NCBI GenBank assembly: GCA_910578345.1
Contig: CAJTRA010000006.1
Span: 1-64,000 of the forward strand
Source: an uncultured Lachnospiraceae bacterium
Lineage (GTDB): Bacteria > Bacillota > Clostridia > Lachnospirales > Lachnospiraceae
Reading direction: 5' to 3'
DNA length: 64,000 nt
This document shows, piece after piece, positions 50,307-58,466 of this stretch. The notes below the pieces were generated by a model. The model ran no database searches, was not told the origin of the DNA, and saw only the letters and a list, made by a program, of their open reading frames with translations. Both the position numbers and the translations under genes were made by a program. Every line of letters starts with the position of its first letter. Positions within the stretch are counted from its first letter, which is position 1.

Positions 50307-52475
50307 ATGTTACAAAGATTAAAGGCTTTGGACTTTGAGAAGAATTACAACAAGCTGTTAAAGGCGGCCATTGTGATGACCGTCTTATTTAAGCTACTGT
50401 TGATGGGCCTTTTTTCGTCAGATTATCAGGATCTGATGTTTCTTCCTTTCGTGCAGTGTTTTCTGGAGGGCAGGAATCCGTATCAATATTATTATGATAA
50501 TCATCTGCTCTCTTCCTTTCCCTATCCGCCAGTGATGCTGTTTCTGGAGAGTATTGGAGGGATTCTGACAGCGCTGTGCGGGACGTGTCCACTCTTTTTC
50601 CAGAATCTGCTCTTCAAACTGCCAATGCTGGCGATGGATCTGATCGGGCTGTATTATCTGATGCACATTTCTAAATCGCGGCGTAAATATATATTGGTTT
50701 TGTATTTTATGTCTCCGATCATTCTGTATGCGGGGTATATGCATGGACAGCTGGATCTGATCCCCACGGTGTTTTTGATCGGTGCGATCTATTATCTGAC
50801 TAGGAACGGCGCACCAGCGGCAGACAGGGACAGGGAATCTGCCGGCGGTCATAGGGGAGTGCGGTTTCTGCAGTCTGGGAAGACGACAGGGAATGAATGG
50901 AAGTATATGCTGTTTTTGACCTTGTCTCTGGCTTCCAAATTCCATATTGCGGCAGTCCTGCCTTTGTTTTTCCTCTATATCTATAAGAAAAAGGGTTTCG
51001 GAAAGTCCGTCGTCATGATCGCGGTTCCTGTTATGCTGACTGCACTGATTGTTGCGCCGTTCTGGGGGAGCGGGTTTATTCATATGGTGCTGCTCAACAA
51101 AGAGCAGAGCGCCATCGATAATGTGTATATTCCATATGGAAGCGCGCATTTGCTTTTGTCAGTATTGGTACTGCTCTTCATCTACTTCCAGGCATTTCAT
51201 ATTAACCAGATGAACCGGGATCTTCTGATCAGCATGGCAGGTCTTCTGTTTTCTGTCTTTCTGGCATTTGTGCCGGCGATGCCGGGATGGTATATCTGGG
51301 TCGTTCCTTTCTTTATGCTTTATTTTGCGGGTCTTATGGAGAATCGAGGGAAGATGGTCATAGTTTATGGCGTCTTTCATATTCTCTATCTGATCTATTA
51401 TATATGCTTCCATAGGACGCAGTTTACGGATCTGTCTTTTCTGGGCAAAGACCTGAACAGCTTGAAATATATGGATGAGAGTATGGAAAATATTGTTTTT
51501 ACCCTGATGGTGGGTGTTTTCCTGATTCTGGTATTTTCTATGTACCTGTATGGAGTCAACAGTAATTCCTTTTATCGCAGGCGGAGCCGTCCTTTTACGA
51601 TCGGGATCGCCGGGGACAGCGGGGCGGGCAAGAGCAGGCTGCTTATGATGTTGGGGGAATTGCTTTCTGAGGATCATATTCTGAATATAGAGGGGGACGG
51701 CGACCATAGGTGGGAGCGCGGGGATGCGAATTGGAAAGCGATGACCCACTTAAACCCGCAGGCGAATTATCTGTACAGACAGGCAGAAGATCTGCGCATA
51801 CTGCGCGGGAATAATGCGGTAAAGAGAGCGGAATATGATCATAGGACGGGTACGTTTACTGCCAAGAAGAAGTTGTCGCCAAAGCCCTATATCATTATGT
51901 GTGGTCTGCATTCCCTGTATCTGCCGCAGATGAGACAAGTGCTGGATATGAAGATTTATCTGGACACAGAGGAGGCTCTGCGGTGTTATTGGAAGCAGCA
52001 AAGAGACCAGGATAACAGAGGTCATGGCCGAGAGGAAGTGATGGCGCAGATCGAAAAGCGCCGGGCAGATGCGGAGAAATATATCTATCCTCAGCGGCAG
52101 TATGCCGACCTTGTGATCCGGTATTTTGATGAGGGACTATCGAAGGATGGAAGCAGAATAGACCATTCCGGGGAGGCTGCGTTAGGGGTGGAATTTGTGA
52201 TGGATGTTCGGATCAATGTGGAACCGATTCTGGTGCTTATGCAGGAACATGGCGTGCACAGCCGCCTTACCTATGATGGTCTGCAGCAACAGAGAATTCT
52301 GTTTCAGGCGGCTGACCTGAAGGTGGATAAGCGGGTTTGGGAGGAGACTGCGCACACGGCGATTGTACAGATCGAGGATCTGACAGGTGGCCAGATTGTC
52401 TGGGAAGATGGAGCAGGCGGGGTGGTACAGTTGATGCTGATGGTGGTGATCGGGGAGATCATGCAGTGGACATAA
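50307..52475 (+). CDS. GT-C membrane glycosyltransferase fused to a uridine kinase/PRK-like P-loop kinase
   Basis: About 722 residues. Residues 1 to about 400 hold about 9-10 helices with signatures of polyprenyl-phosphate-sugar glycosyltransferases (GT-C, GT87-like): GRNPYQYYYD, FPYPPVMLFLES and GYMHGQLDLIPTVFLIGAIYY. Residues about 430-640 are a complete P-loop kinase: Walker A G436-DSGAGKS, the D-x-D-x-H segment (GDGDHRWERGD), LNP and the K-R-x-A-E-Y-D-H active-site stretch. These match uridine kinase/phosphoribulokinase. A PRK-like C-terminus follows. The start is uncertain (ATG 50307, 12 bp after GGAAAGG; ATG 50286 and TTG 50265 are alternatives). The fusion would phosphorylate a small substrate beside the sugar-transfer site. 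I know of no described protein of this kind. Confidence 0.85.
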   Translation: MLQRLKALDFEKNYNKLLKAAIVMTVLFKLLLMGLFSSDYQDLMFLPFVQCFLEGRNPYQYYYDNHLLSSFPYPPVMLFLESIGGILTALCGTCPLFFQNLLFKLPMLAMDLIGLYYLMHISKSRRKYILVLYFMSPIILYAGYMHGQLDLIPTVFLIGAIYYLTRNGAPAADRDRESAGGHRGVRFLQSGKTTGNEWKYMLFLTLSLASKFHIAAVLPLFFLYIYKKKGFGKSVVMIAVPVMLTALIVAPFWGSGFIHMVLLNKEQSAIDNVYIPYGSAHLLLSVLVLLFIYFQAFHINQMNRDLLISMAGLLFSVFLAFVPAMPGWYIWVVPFFMLYFAGLMENRGKMVIVYGVFHILYLIYYICFHRTQFTDLSFLGKDLNSLKYMDESMENIVFTLMVGVFLILVFSMYLYGVNSNSFYRRRSRPFTIGIAGDSGAGKSRLLMMLGELLSEDHILNIEGDGDHRWERGDANWKAMTHLNPQANYLYRQAEDLRILRGNNAVKRAEYDHRTGTFTAKKKLSPKPYIIMCGLHSLYLPQMRQVLDMKIYLDTEEALRCYWKQQRDQDNRGHGREEVMAQIEKRRADAEKYIYPQRQYADLVIRYFDEGLSKDGSRIDHSGEAALGVEFVMDVRINVEPILVLMQEHGVHSRLTYDGLQQQRILFQAADLKVDKRVWEETAHTAIVQIEDLTGGQIVWEDGAGGVVQLMLMVVIGEIMQWT

Positions 52476-52556
52476 AGAGGACATGAAGTTATGCTAAGGC
52501 TGTAAAGAACACAGCCTAAGAATAACTAAGTCATGTCCGGAAGAATGCGAGGGACG

Positions 52557-52672
52557 TGCATTCTTCCTTGTGGTGGTGAGGGTAGGAGTGAAGTGAGGAA
52601 AGTGGAGAGGGATATGCATTCTATTCTGTGGCGGTGAGAATAGGAGTGAAGTAAGGGAAGCGGAGAAGTAGG
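52557..52672 (+). repeat. Imperfect 58-bp direct repeat, two units
   Basis: Unit 1 (52557-52614) and unit 2 (52615-52672) match at roughly three quarters of positions, with a shared TAGGAGTGAAGT core. The repeat lies in the 238-bp gap between the fusion gene and the HAD gene. A 10-bp hairpin (52539-52548 with 52558-52567) overlaps its start. Its meaning is unclear; it may be a duplication at a recombination point. Confidence 0.55.
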
Positions 52673-52713
52673 GGAAGTGGCGAGGGTAGTGTGACAGGCA
52701 GGTAGGGAATAAG

Positions 52714-53397
52714 ATGATAAGGGCAGTTATATTTGATTTGGATGATACGTTGTATGAGTATGGGCCGTTGGATAAGGAAGCGTGGGGAAAAGTACGTGAG
52801 TTGGCCTGTGGAGAGCTGGGGATTTCGGTGGCGGTATATGAGGAAGCGTACTCTTATGGCAGGAGGGAGACGAAGCGGCAGTTGGAGAATGTGGCGGCTT
52901 CGCATAACAGGTTGCTGTATTGCCAGAAGACGCTTGAGTATCTGGGAGTGAATCCGGTGCCGCTGTCTTTGCGGATGTATGAGACTTACTGGGGAATCTT
53001 CCTGGAGAAGATGCGGTTGTTTGACGGGGCGCGGGAGTTTATGGATCGTATGCATGAGCGGGGGATTACGATGATGGTCTGCACAGATCTGACAGCGCAT
53101 ATCCAGCACCGAAAGATTGAGGCACTTAGGATTGCGGAGGACATCAAATATCTGGTGACCAGTGAGGAGGCCGGAAGAGAGAAACCTGCACCAGAGATGT
53201 TCGCGCTTTGTCTAGAGAAACTGAAAAAGAGGCCGGAAGAGGTCTGCTGCATCGGTGACAGTCTGGAACGGGATGTGAAAGCGGCTTTGGCAGCAGGCAT
53301 GCAGGCAGTCCAGTTCTATCCAGAAAGGCCAAGCAGGCCGCAATACCGGGCTTTGGAGGAGAGGGTACTTAGCGGCATAGAAGGAACCATAGCGTGA
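52714..53397 (+). CDS. HAD superfamily hydrolase (subfamily IA)
   Basis: A 227-residue phosphatase-like protein. The nucleophile motif is D8-L-D-D-T, motif II is CTDLT, motif III is KPAPEMF and motif IV is IGDSLERDV. The helical cap follows the first motif, as in subfamily IA. It would remove phosphate from a small molecule such as a sugar phosphate. Its position inside the glycan locus, between the fused kinase and the GT2 enzyme, suggests a precursor-dephosphorylation step, perhaps opposite to the fused kinase. Confidence 0.88.
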   Translation: MIRAVIFDLDDTLYEYGPLDKEAWGKVRELACGELGISVAVYEEAYSYGRRETKRQLENVAASHNRLLYCQKTLEYLGVNPVPLSLRMYETYWGIFLEKMRLFDGAREFMDRMHERGITMMVCTDLTAHIQHRKIEALRIAEDIKYLVTSEEAGREKPAPEMFALCLEKLKKRPEEVCCIGDSLERDVKAALAAGMQAVQFYPERPSRPQYRALEERVLSGIEGTIA

Positions 53398-53419
53398 GAA
53401 GGGGGATAACTGACAGAGC

Positions 53420-54124
53420 ATGAAACTATCGATTGTTGTACCATGTTATAATGAAGAACAGAATATTCCATTGATCCTAAAGCGGTTCGACGAAGTGATC
53501 AGTGGGAAAGAGATCGAAGTCATTCTGGTGAATAATGGATCGACAGACGACAGCGCAGTCGTACTGGCAGATCTGCTGCCGAAGTATTCTTTTACGCGGA
53601 CAGTCAGGGTGGAAGTAAACCAGGGGTATGGATACGGCATTCTGCAAGGATTAAAGGAATGTAAAGGAGAATACATTGGATGGACCCATGCGGATATGCA
53701 GACAGATCCGGCCGATATTCTGAAAGCATTGGATATCATAGAGATGGAAAAGGGACTTATCTTCGTCAAGGGAAACCGGAAGGGAAGACCGCTGTTTGAT
53801 GTATTCTTTACGGCAGGCATGAGTCTGTTCGAGACTTGCTATCTTCATACGAAATTGTATGATATTAATGCGCAGCCCAATATTTTCCCTAAGGTATTTT
53901 TTGATGAATGGAAAAATCCGCCGTATGATTTTTCCTTAGATCTGTACGCACTGTACATGGCCAGAAAAAAGAATCTGAAAGTGATCCGTTTTCCTGTGCT
54001 TTTCCCGGAGCGGATCTATGGACATTCGAAATGGAATACAGGATTTCAGGCAAAGTGGAAGTTTATCAAGAGGACGATGGAATTTAGCGTGAAGCTTAAG
54101 AAGGAAATAAAGCAGGAAAGGTGA
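53420..54124 (+). CDS. GT2 glycosyltransferase (polyprenyl-phosphate glycosyltransferase type)
   Basis: A 234-residue GT-A enzyme. It begins LSIVVPCYNEEQNIPLILKRF and carries the Asp for donor binding (VNNGSTDDS) and the metal site THADMQTDP. This size and order fit DPM1/GtrB-like enzymes that make polyprenyl-phosphate sugars, but there is no C-terminal membrane helix, so it is soluble or peripheral. Its product would be the donor for the two GT-C proteins in this locus. It follows the HAD gene by 22 bp. Confidence 0.9.
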   Translation: MKLSIVVPCYNEEQNIPLILKRFDEVISGKEIEVILVNNGSTDDSAVVLADLLPKYSFTRTVRVEVNQGYGYGILQGLKECKGEYIGWTHADMQTDPADILKALDIIEMEKGLIFVKGNRKGRPLFDVFFTAGMSLFETCYLHTKLYDINAQPNIFPKVFFDEWKNPPYDFSLDLYALYMARKKNLKVIRFPVLFPERIYGHSKWNTGFQAKWKFIKRTMEFSVKLKKEIKQER

Positions 54125-54134
54125 TAGGTTGGAT

Positions 54135-54875
54135 ATGAGAGAAGATAAAGACGGTGAGTTTTTAGATTTCCTACTGCGTAGATTTAAAGTGGAGAGGGAA
54201 AGATTCGACAGATCGGGAGTGTATGCGTATACACAACGTTTACTTGCTTACAATTCAAATAAGATTGAGGGCAGTACACTTACAGAGGAACAGACAGCCT
54301 CCCTGTTTGACAATGGCACACTTCCGAAATCCGATGATTATTATAGAGCCAAAGATGTCGAAGAAATGAACGGACATTTTCTCATGTTTAACAGAATGCT
54401 TGATACATTAGAAGAACCGTTGACGCAAGAATTGATCAAACAATTCCATTTTGAATTAAAATCGGGAGTATTTGAAGATCGTGCGAATGGATACGCGATC
54501 GGTGATTATAAGAAGCGTCCTAATATGATCGGGATGTATCCGACGATAAGACCTGAAAATGTTGAGCAGGAGATGTATCTATTGATAGAGTGGTATGACG
54601 GTCAGGAACGAAATCTTTCTGTGTTGGCGGAGTTCCATGCAAAGTATGAGAGGATTCATCCATTTCAGGATGGCAACGGCCGTACAGGTAGATTGATTCT
54701 TTTCAGAGAGTGTTTGAAAAATGGATTGGTGCCCGTTGTGATCGAGGATGCAAATAGGAACGAGTATTTAGAAGGATTGAAAGAATACAGGGAACAAGAG
54801 ACTCTTAGGCGGTTAATTGGTTTATTTGAAAAGGAACAGCAGTTTTATTGGGAGAAGTGCAGCTATTTTATGTAA
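54135..54875 (+). CDS. Fic domain protein, class II (N-terminal inhibitory motif)
   Basis: A 246-residue Fic enzyme. The catalytic motif is H175-P-F-x-D-G-N-G-R-x-x-R (residues 175-186), and the inhibitory helix has S41-x-x-x-E45-G46 near the N-terminus, which fits class II autoinhibited Fic. It would transfer AMP (or another nucleotide) to a protein Ser/Thr/Tyr. The ATG at 54135 is preferred over TTG at 54129. It lies 10 bp after the GT2 gene, so it is in the glycan operon. It may regulate a biosynthetic partner, or be an unrelated passenger. Confidence 0.92.
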   Translation: MREDKDGEFLDFLLRRFKVERERFDRSGVYAYTQRLLAYNSNKIEGSTLTEEQTASLFDNGTLPKSDDYYRAKDVEEMNGHFLMFNRMLDTLEEPLTQELIKQFHFELKSGVFEDRANGYAIGDYKKRPNMIGMYPTIRPENVEQEMYLLIEWYDGQERNLSVLAEFHAKYERIHPFQDGNGRTGRLILFRECLKNGLVPVVIEDANRNEYLEGLKEYREQETLRRLIGLFEKEQQFYWEKCSYFM

Positions 54876-54961
54876 GGATAGACAGCACTATAGACAGCTT
54901 TGCTTGTATGCAGAAGAAATATGGTATTTAAACAATATGTTTATCAAGACGGGAGGTAAAG

Positions 54962-55597
54962 ATGGAATACATAGCGCATAGAATTAATACAGTAGAAGAA
55001 CTGCGGCAGCTTCCGATACACTATGGGGTAGAATTGGATCTGCGGGATGATTTGAATGGAAGGATCTATCTTTCCCACAATCCCTTTGAGCCGGGAGAGG
55101 ATTTTGAGGCGTATTGTAAGGAATATCATCACGGTACGATGATTTTAAATATTAAGAGCGAGCGGATTGAACATAAGGTACTGGAGTATATGAAACAATA
55201 TCAGATTGAAAAATATTTCTTTCTGGATTCCTCGTTTCCGATGATCAAGCTGCTGACAGATCAGGGCGTAAAGGAGATCGCGCTCCGGTTCAGCGAGCTG
55301 GAGGGAATGGACACCCTTCGCAATATGGCCGGAAAGGCAGAGTGGGTATGGGTGGACTGTTTCACAAAGATTCCGCTTGACCAGGATAGCTACCGGGAAC
55401 TGAGAGAATTAGGGTATAAGTTGTGTTTTGTTTCGCCGGAGCTGGAAGCACAGGAGGAGAAAATCAGCGGGTACAGGAAGTATCTGGAAGAACAGGGATT
55501 CCGGCTTGATGCGGTGTGCACGAAGCAGTATCATATCAAGGACTGGATGGAAATGGAGAAAGGAATGACGGGGAAGAGAGGGAATGGGAGCATATGA
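54962..55597 (+). CDS. GDPD/PI-PLC-like phosphodiesterase family protein
   Basis: A 211-residue protein with the catalytic pattern of the glycerophosphodiester phosphodiesterase superfamily: H6-R7 near the start, E24-x-D26 and H39 (SHNP). A TIM-barrel of reduced length is likely. Members like this one occur in capsule and surface-glycan loci of other bacteria. It could cleave or make a glycerol-phosphate or polyol-phosphate bond in the polymer. It starts behind GGGAGG. Its last codons overlap the next gene by 4 bp (ATGA), so the two are translationally coupled. Confidence 0.75.
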   Translation: MEYIAHRINTVEELRQLPIHYGVELDLRDDLNGRIYLSHNPFEPGEDFEAYCKEYHHGTMILNIKSERIEHKVLEYMKQYQIEKYFFLDSSFPMIKLLTDQGVKEIALRFSELEGMDTLRNMAGKAEWVWVDCFTKIPLDQDSYRELRELGYKLCFVSPELEAQEEKISGYRKYLEEQGFRLDAVCTKQYHIKDWMEMEKGMTGKRGNGSI

Positions 55598-57195
55598 GAT
55601 TTTCGAAGAAACCGGCTGAAGAAGTCAGGAAGAGATTTGGTATGGCGGCTGCGGTGGCGGCGACGCTTTTCGCAGGTCTTCTTGTCTTCTGCGGGCACTG
55701 GCAGTTCGAACTGCCATTCTATCCGAATGTGGATGAACAGTTGTCGTTGGACTGTATCTATGATCTGCTGAATCAGCATCTGTATGCGGGTGACATATAT
55801 TTATTGGATTTTTTCCGCTATCCGCATTTTACCTTTTATTATGCGGTGCTTGGAGTACGTATTCTGGGCAGGTTTCTTTCGGGGGTAGATACGGTTGTTT
55901 TAATTCGCTATGTTGTATGCGGCACAGCGCTTTTGTCTAATGTATTCGTCTATTTTGTGGTTAAAATCATGACGGGGTCGAGAAAATGGGCGTATATTGG
56001 ATTGGTCCTGTCGGTCTTCTCGTTGTATGGCTATGCCTATCTGTATTATACGGGGCCTGATACGATGATCTATGCGATCGCGAATGGGATCTTATTTCTG
56101 GGATGCCTGATCTATAAAGATACGCAGGCAGACAGGGTGGTGTATATATGGTATCCTTTGATGGCAATCTGCATCGGCCTTGCGGCTGCGGCGAAGTATC
56201 ATGGCATCCTGTTTGGTCTTTTCTGGCTGGCCCTGCATTTCAGCAAGAAGTATTGGAAGAGTTATCGGAATGATTTTCTCTTTTTCCTAAATTGTTTTCT
56301 GATCGTTGTAGTGTTTTGCGTTTGCAACTATTCCATGTTTTTCTATTTCAGGACGTTTGTGGGCGATAACATGTATAATTTTAATCATTATGCATGGGGA
56401 CATCCGGGGATTGAACATAATCTGCCGCTTTTGGGATATCTGGAAGCGTATGGCCTGACCAGTTATGGAGCAGTGGGCGGCATTCTGCTTCTGCTGGGAA
56501 TCTGGCGGCTTGCACACAGAAAAGACTGGCGCCATATCGTTGTGTTTATGATCATGCCGCTGTTTGTGATCCTGTTCCTGTCCAAATATCAGATTGTGCT
56601 GGGAAGAAATCTGTCGTTGGTTCTGCCGTTTAGCTATCTGTTTATGGTGTACGGGTTGATGGAGGCAGAGAGCTGGATGGAGAAAAGTCGCTTCTATAAA
56701 AAGGGCTTGTTGACGGTGATTGTGATACTGTTGGTGGCGATTAATGTTGAGGTGGTGGTCGATGATTACCGTTATGATCTGACATATACACAGGCGGCAG
56801 AATATATCGAGGCGCAGATACCAGAGGGCGCGTTGATCTACTGCACTTCTTTTGCTCCCCAGATTGATACGCAGCGGTATACGGTGATTGATATCGGTGA
56901 GAATATTGAATTGCTTCCCGAATTTCTTGGAGAGGAAGAATATTATGTGGATGTGGAGTATGCCACAGGGTATTTCAACCAGGCGAAGGACTATTTGATC
57001 AGAGAAGGAGGGGATATGTACCCGGAACTGAAAGCGGCATATGCTGAGAAGACGGGGGAATATCCGCTGAAGCAGAAATACGCTGGCATTTCCTATGGAA
57101 AGGAGTGGAAATACCGGATTGGATATACGGATCTGTTCCGGTATGGACCAGAAGAATATTCTATAGGGCCTACGATCACGATCTATGGGCAATAA
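55594..57195 (+). CDS. ArnT/GT39-like membrane glycosyltransferase (GT-C)
   Basis: A 533-residue protein with about 11 helices. The first extracytoplasmic loop has D47-E48 (YPNVDEQLS), the catalytic acidic pair of GT-C enzymes. Segments such as YYTGPDTMIYAIANGILFLG and AAAKYHGILFGLFWLALH are typical of ArnT/PMT-like transferases that use polyprenyl-phosphate sugars. The C-terminal 120 residues are extracytoplasmic. It is coupled to the GDPD-like gene by overlap and ends convergently with the next gene. It probably transfers a sugar to the surface polymer. Confidence 0.85.
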   Translation: MRFSKKPAEEVRKRFGMAAAVAATLFAGLLVFCGHWQFELPFYPNVDEQLSLDCIYDLLNQHLYAGDIYLLDFFRYPHFTFYYAVLGVRILGRFLSGVDTVVLIRYVVCGTALLSNVFVYFVVKIMTGSRKWAYIGLVLSVFSLYGYAYLYYTGPDTMIYAIANGILFLGCLIYKDTQADRVVYIWYPLMAICIGLAAAAKYHGILFGLFWLALHFSKKYWKSYRNDFLFFLNCFLIVVVFCVCNYSMFFYFRTFVGDNMYNFNHYAWGHPGIEHNLPLLGYLEAYGLTSYGAVGGILLLLGIWRLAHRKDWRHIVVFMIMPLFVILFLSKYQIVLGRNLSLVLPFSYLFMVYGLMEAESWMEKSRFYKKGLLTVIVILLVAINVEVVVDDYRYDLTYTQAAEYIEAQIPEGALIYCTSFAPQIDTQRYTVIDIGENIELLPEFLGEEEYYVDVEYATGYFNQAKDYLIREGGDMYPELKAAYAEKTGEYPLKQKYAGISYGKEWKYRIGYTDLFRYGPEEYSIGPTITIYGQ

Positions 57196-57215
57196 CTCAT
57201 AGAAAGTGATCCGGA

Positions 57216-57908
57216 TCACAAGAGAAACTCTTTCAATAAATGCTCCAGTTCTTCGGCCTCATCTTTCGACAGTACGAAAGATTCCTGTGGATCCGTATTG
57301 GCGGCAGAATCTATGGCAGTATCTGGATCGATTCTTTTGGCCCGGTTTTTTGTCTTGGATTCCGGCTGGATCAACTGCATGTCCAGTTCAGCCTGCTCCA
57401 GGCGGCTTGCCAGATGATTTTCCAGATAATCGACCAGATTGATATGCAGAATCTTGATTTTGCCGGGTATGTCTACCAGGGAAGCGACAGCAAAGTAGAA
57501 ATACAGTCCGAGAAAGCTGATCGCGTAAAAGGGTGCGATACTGATAAAGTTTTCATTGTGTACGATTCCCATACATGCGCCGATGCCGGCGGTTAACACG
57601 GCAAGCAGCATTAACTGGCCGGACAGATGTTTGATGAAAGAAAGCGGCAGCGCGCCAACTTTGATCCGGCTGATGAACTTGTCCACGAAGACAGGGACAT
57701 TGGAGACTCTTTCATTGATCTTGTGGCAGCCGGAGAATTTCAGTTTTAACTGCTGCAGAGATTTATTGGTCGTGGAAGACATATGTTCTGTTTCCCAGAT
57801 CAGCTTGTGATATATCACTCCAACAATAATTTGGCATATGATACTTAAAAAAAGAAATACTAAGATTGCGATGATATAATTTTTATGTAGAAAAATTAAG
57901 TTAAGCAT
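57216..57908 (-). CDS. Membrane protein of unknown function
   Basis: A 230-residue protein with one N-terminal helix (about residues 10-35), two more in the middle (about 92-112 and 118-142), and a hydrophilic C-terminal half with an acidic end (SKDEAEELEHLLKEFLL). I do not recognise the family, although similar proteins are widespread in Lachnospiraceae. It is monocistronic on the minus strand and convergent with the glycan operon. The following intergenic stretch to 58209 carries only the promoter of the next gene. Confidence 0.7.
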   Translation of the reverse strand: MLNLIFLHKNYIIAILVFLFLSIICQIIVGVIYHKLIWETEHMSSTTNKSLQQLKLKFSGCHKINERVSNVPVFVDKFISRIKVGALPLSFIKHLSGQLMLLAVLTAGIGACMGIVHNENFISIAPFYAISFLGLYFYFAVASLVDIPGKIKILHINLVDYLENHLASRLEQAELDMQLIQPESKTKNRAKRIDPDTAIDSAANTDPQESFVLSKDEAEELEHLLKEFLL

Positions 57909-58109
57909 GCAAGATCACACCTTTCAAGTGCGGTCGTTATCCCGGCAGTTTGACCGCAGAATGTACCACTAGGATGTCCGGGCGTCTACGTATCTTCTCA
58001 TATTTATTATAATACGATGACCAGATCATGTAAGCTGTAAGGCGCCGACAAATTCTGACCATACGCAACAGTTCCGTTCTTGCAGTCTGATTGTCTGGCG
58101 ATCTGAATA

Positions 58110-58139
58110 TTGGCAATCATAGTCAGAATGTGGTAAAAT
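58110..58139 (+). promoter_or_regulatory. Promoter of the TSCPD-murG pair
   Basis: TTGGCA (58110-58115) and TAAAAT (58134-58139) with an 18-bp spacer, about 70 bp before the TSCPD start. No gene is visible in the 300-bp gap from 57909 to 58208. Confidence 0.6.
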
Positions 58140-58208
58140 AAGGAACAATATTAGAAAGCAATATTTGGTAAGAAATGAAAGATCAAAAGGGAAAAGGAGA
58201 AGACAGAA

Positions 58209-58451
58209 ATGGTATATCAACCTAAAGGTGTGTGTTCGAAAGCGATTGACGTGGAAGTAGAAGGTGACGTGATCAGATCAGTGAAGTTCACAGGCGGATG
58301 TAATGGCAATTTACAGGGGATCTCAAGTCTGGTGGCGGGCATGAGGATCGAGGATGCGATCAGTAAATTGCGGGGTATTAAATGTGGTCTTAAGAGTACA
58401 TCCTGTCCTGACCAGCTTGCATGCGCATTGCAGGAGATCTTGGATAATTAG
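58209..58451 (+). CDS. TSCPD domain protein (TIGR03905-like)
   Basis: An 80-residue protein with the TSCPD motif (STSCPDQLACAL) near the C-terminus and a central GGCNGNLQGI loop, matching the small TIGR03905 family related to a vitamin B12-dependent ribonucleotide reductase end domain. The function is not known. AAGGAG precedes the start, and murG follows after 15 bp, so they are probably co-transcribed. Confidence 0.9.
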   Translation: MVYQPKGVCSKAIDVEVEGDVIRSVKFTGGCNGNLQGISSLVAGMRIEDAISKLRGIKCGLKSTSCPDQLACALQEILDN

Positions 58452-58466
58452 GAGGTTCTTTTCATC

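Noticed and set aside
56287..57219. 310-codon frame antisense to the GT-C gene
   Set aside because: It overlaps a clear membrane glycosyltransferase and has a composition typical of antisense frames.
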